A DNA stretch of 64,000 nt from Paralichthys olivaceus. Taxonomy: Eukaryota > Chordata > Actinopteri > Pleuronectiformes > Paralichthyidae. The notes below the pieces were generated by a model that saw nothing but the letters and a program-made list of their open reading frames with translations, did no database searches and had not been told where the DNA came from. The stretch's first letter is position 1; each line of letters begins with the position of its first letter. Position numbers and translations under genes: made by a program. Location of the stretch: assembly GCF_024713975.1 (NCBI RefSeq), contig NC_091109.1, positions 17,142,501 through 17,206,500 of the forward strand, read 5' to 3'. Below are positions 62,378 to 64,000 of the stretch, piece by piece.

Positions 62378-64000
62378 GTATTTGACAGTAAAAATTGTTG
62401 AATCTTGAATTGGCAAGAAAACATTCAGCCACTCGGCCCTTTGTGGAAGAGTTTGGACATGGCTACAGACAAATAAACAAGGCAGTGTCCAAGATGAAAC
62501 ACTAAAACACTTGACTACTGCTAACAATAGTCTTTGGTTTCCACTGACTGCATTTCCATTGGATTTGCACTCAAAATCATTGCTTTTTAATGGTTTGTGA
62601 GTGTAGGAATAATGGGGATTGTGACTTGATAAGGTGGGTGCAATGGTTTTTTTCGTCCACTAGATGGAGGTCATTGACCACGGATCACAACAGTTTTTCC
62701 TAGATTCAACATCTTGAATCAACTTTATCAGTGTTCAAGTCAAGTCAACTTTATGATCAATAATGACATATGTGCAGGAAATACAGAGAATTGAAATAGC
62801 GTTTCCCTCTTATCCCCGGTGCAAACAGCATTCAACATGAAATATAAAATATCAAAAATAGAAGTCATTCAAAGATATAAACAGGCAGTGGCAAATGTAG
62901 ATGATATCAAAGATTCGCAGTTTGGGCCCCTGACCAGCTAGAGCTCTGACATTTTGCACACTGCCTCTCCTCTCACCCCAGAAGGCTCCCTATGTGTTAT
63001 TAAAGCTCTGGGTGTTGCAGGTCAAAAGATCACATTTTTTCCACCTACCTCCTACCTCAGTTCGAGCCCAAAACCACCCAGGGGCCCCAAGTTTTAAGTA
63101 GAGGTTCCCCCTGAGACCCAGGAAGCACAACTACATTCGGGTCGCCGTAGCCGGAAGCTGTTTTTCTAGTGTAAAATACCTGAAAAAGGGTGTATTTGAG
63201 TGAACGATAAATGGACACATACTTTTCTCAGATCATGTGTATTATGACTCATTATCAGGATAACCACCTACTGTAAATACAAATGCCACAATGTGTACAA
63301 TTACTGCTGAATATCTACAGAACTGAAATATTACATACGTCAATAGACTATACTGAAATATTACTATAGACCATGTACATCCAAACAGACATTTAACCTG
63401 TCTAATCTGTGACCTAGCACCTGCATTCATTAAACAACTTTGGATACCAGTAATAAAGTAAACATAAGCATGTAAGATAAACAAATACAGCATTTCACAA
63501 AATATTCTTTAACTCGGCTTACTTCTAATATACTGATAATATATTGCAACTCACAATTTAGAACAGTACACTCAGTAACGCAATTATTTCTGAAAAAATC
63601 AATTTAAAATAGCCTGCTTGCAACAACACTAGTCACATAGTTTTTCCACAGCCACGGTGTACTACTATTCCACAGACAGCGCACAGTTAGCATTGCAGGA
63701 GATTGATGTGCCTTATGTTAACTTAATCGTCGTCATGTAATTATCAATATTACTTCACGCTACATGAACAGACCGTATTACAAATTGTTTCCTGAGCACA
63801 TATACACATTCACCTAACACACTGGTAAATATTAACCATTACTTTGAGGTACTGCGCGTATCGCATTTACAAGGCAAGAAGTGTGCTTTGTGAGGTCCTA
63901 GTGACCTTGCCATTTGATCTTTGACAACTGAATTCTATTCAAGTCATCATTGAGGCCAAGTGAATGTTTGTGCCACATGTAATGATATTTCCTTTGTATT
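62378..64000. repeat. Partial unit 5, entering at unit position 8047
   Basis: The sequence resumes at the position equivalent to 8047 of unit 1, inside the 3' tail of the LINE remnant, and runs collinearly to the window edge at an offset of 54,331 bp. It carries the LINE tail, the dispersed repeat of 8082-8580, the unidentified stretch of 8581-9560 and the start of the half-site-rich repeat. Compared with a regular array, about 9.7 kb is missing. Confidence 0.9.

Overview
The window looks like teleost fish DNA. It is AT-rich and packed with remnants of retroelement families typical of fish: jockey/CR1/L2-type LINE reverse transcriptase ends, an L1/Tx1-type fragment, endogenous-retrovirus pol, a dispersed repeat whose LINE-like 3' tail reads TATAGCGCC and (ATTGA)n in reverse, and many (AAT)n, (GT)n and (CT)n microsatellites. 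I see no intact protein gene, no bacterial-type operon, no tRNA and no CRISPR array.

The dominant structure is a tandem array of a unit of about 16.01 kb, a macrosatellite-scale repeat. Units run 1-16009, 16010-32019, 32020-48028 and 48029-62360 (truncated). A (TAA)n junction follows, then a fifth partial copy (62378-64000) that starts in mid-unit. The units are nearly identical. Units 1 and 3 share one set of variants and units 2 and 4 another, so the higher period is a 32,019-bp dimer (A-B-A-B). For the first 22.7 kb the two dimers look identical; about 18 small differences then appear between units 2 and 4 after 54.7 kb.

Inside one unit (unit 1 coordinates): end of an inverted-repeat arm and four telomere-like TTAGGG units (1-211); a shuffled set of dispersed-repeat modules with an 18-bp minisatellite and ~520-bp direct repeats (285-3065); an L1-type ORF2 remnant on minus (3066-3893); an ERV pol remnant on minus (4257-6717), split by a 451-bp solo LTR with a 4-bp target duplication (5897-6347); a 198-bp fold-back element (6825-7022); a dispersed repeat inverted relative to 285-1490, split by a LINE 3' end (7023-8580); a stretch of unknown origin (8581-9560); a dispersed repeat with nuclear-receptor-like half-sites (9561-9815); two paralogous 59-bp exon-like segments on minus (10052-10110, 12211-12269); LINE RT remnants (11440-11806 minus, 12340-12560 plus); a short 28S rRNA fragment (13331-13399) fused to a LINE-tailed repeat; and a 2.76-kb inverted-repeat structure (13400-16158).

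Nothing here works as an ordinary gene set. The coding remnants carry stops, frameshifts and missing catalytic motifs, so the near identity between units reflects recent amplification, homogenisation or an assembly effect rather than protein selection. The points most worth following are the array and its dimer, the out-of-phase junction at 62.36 kb, the 28S-LINE fusion and the exon-like pair.
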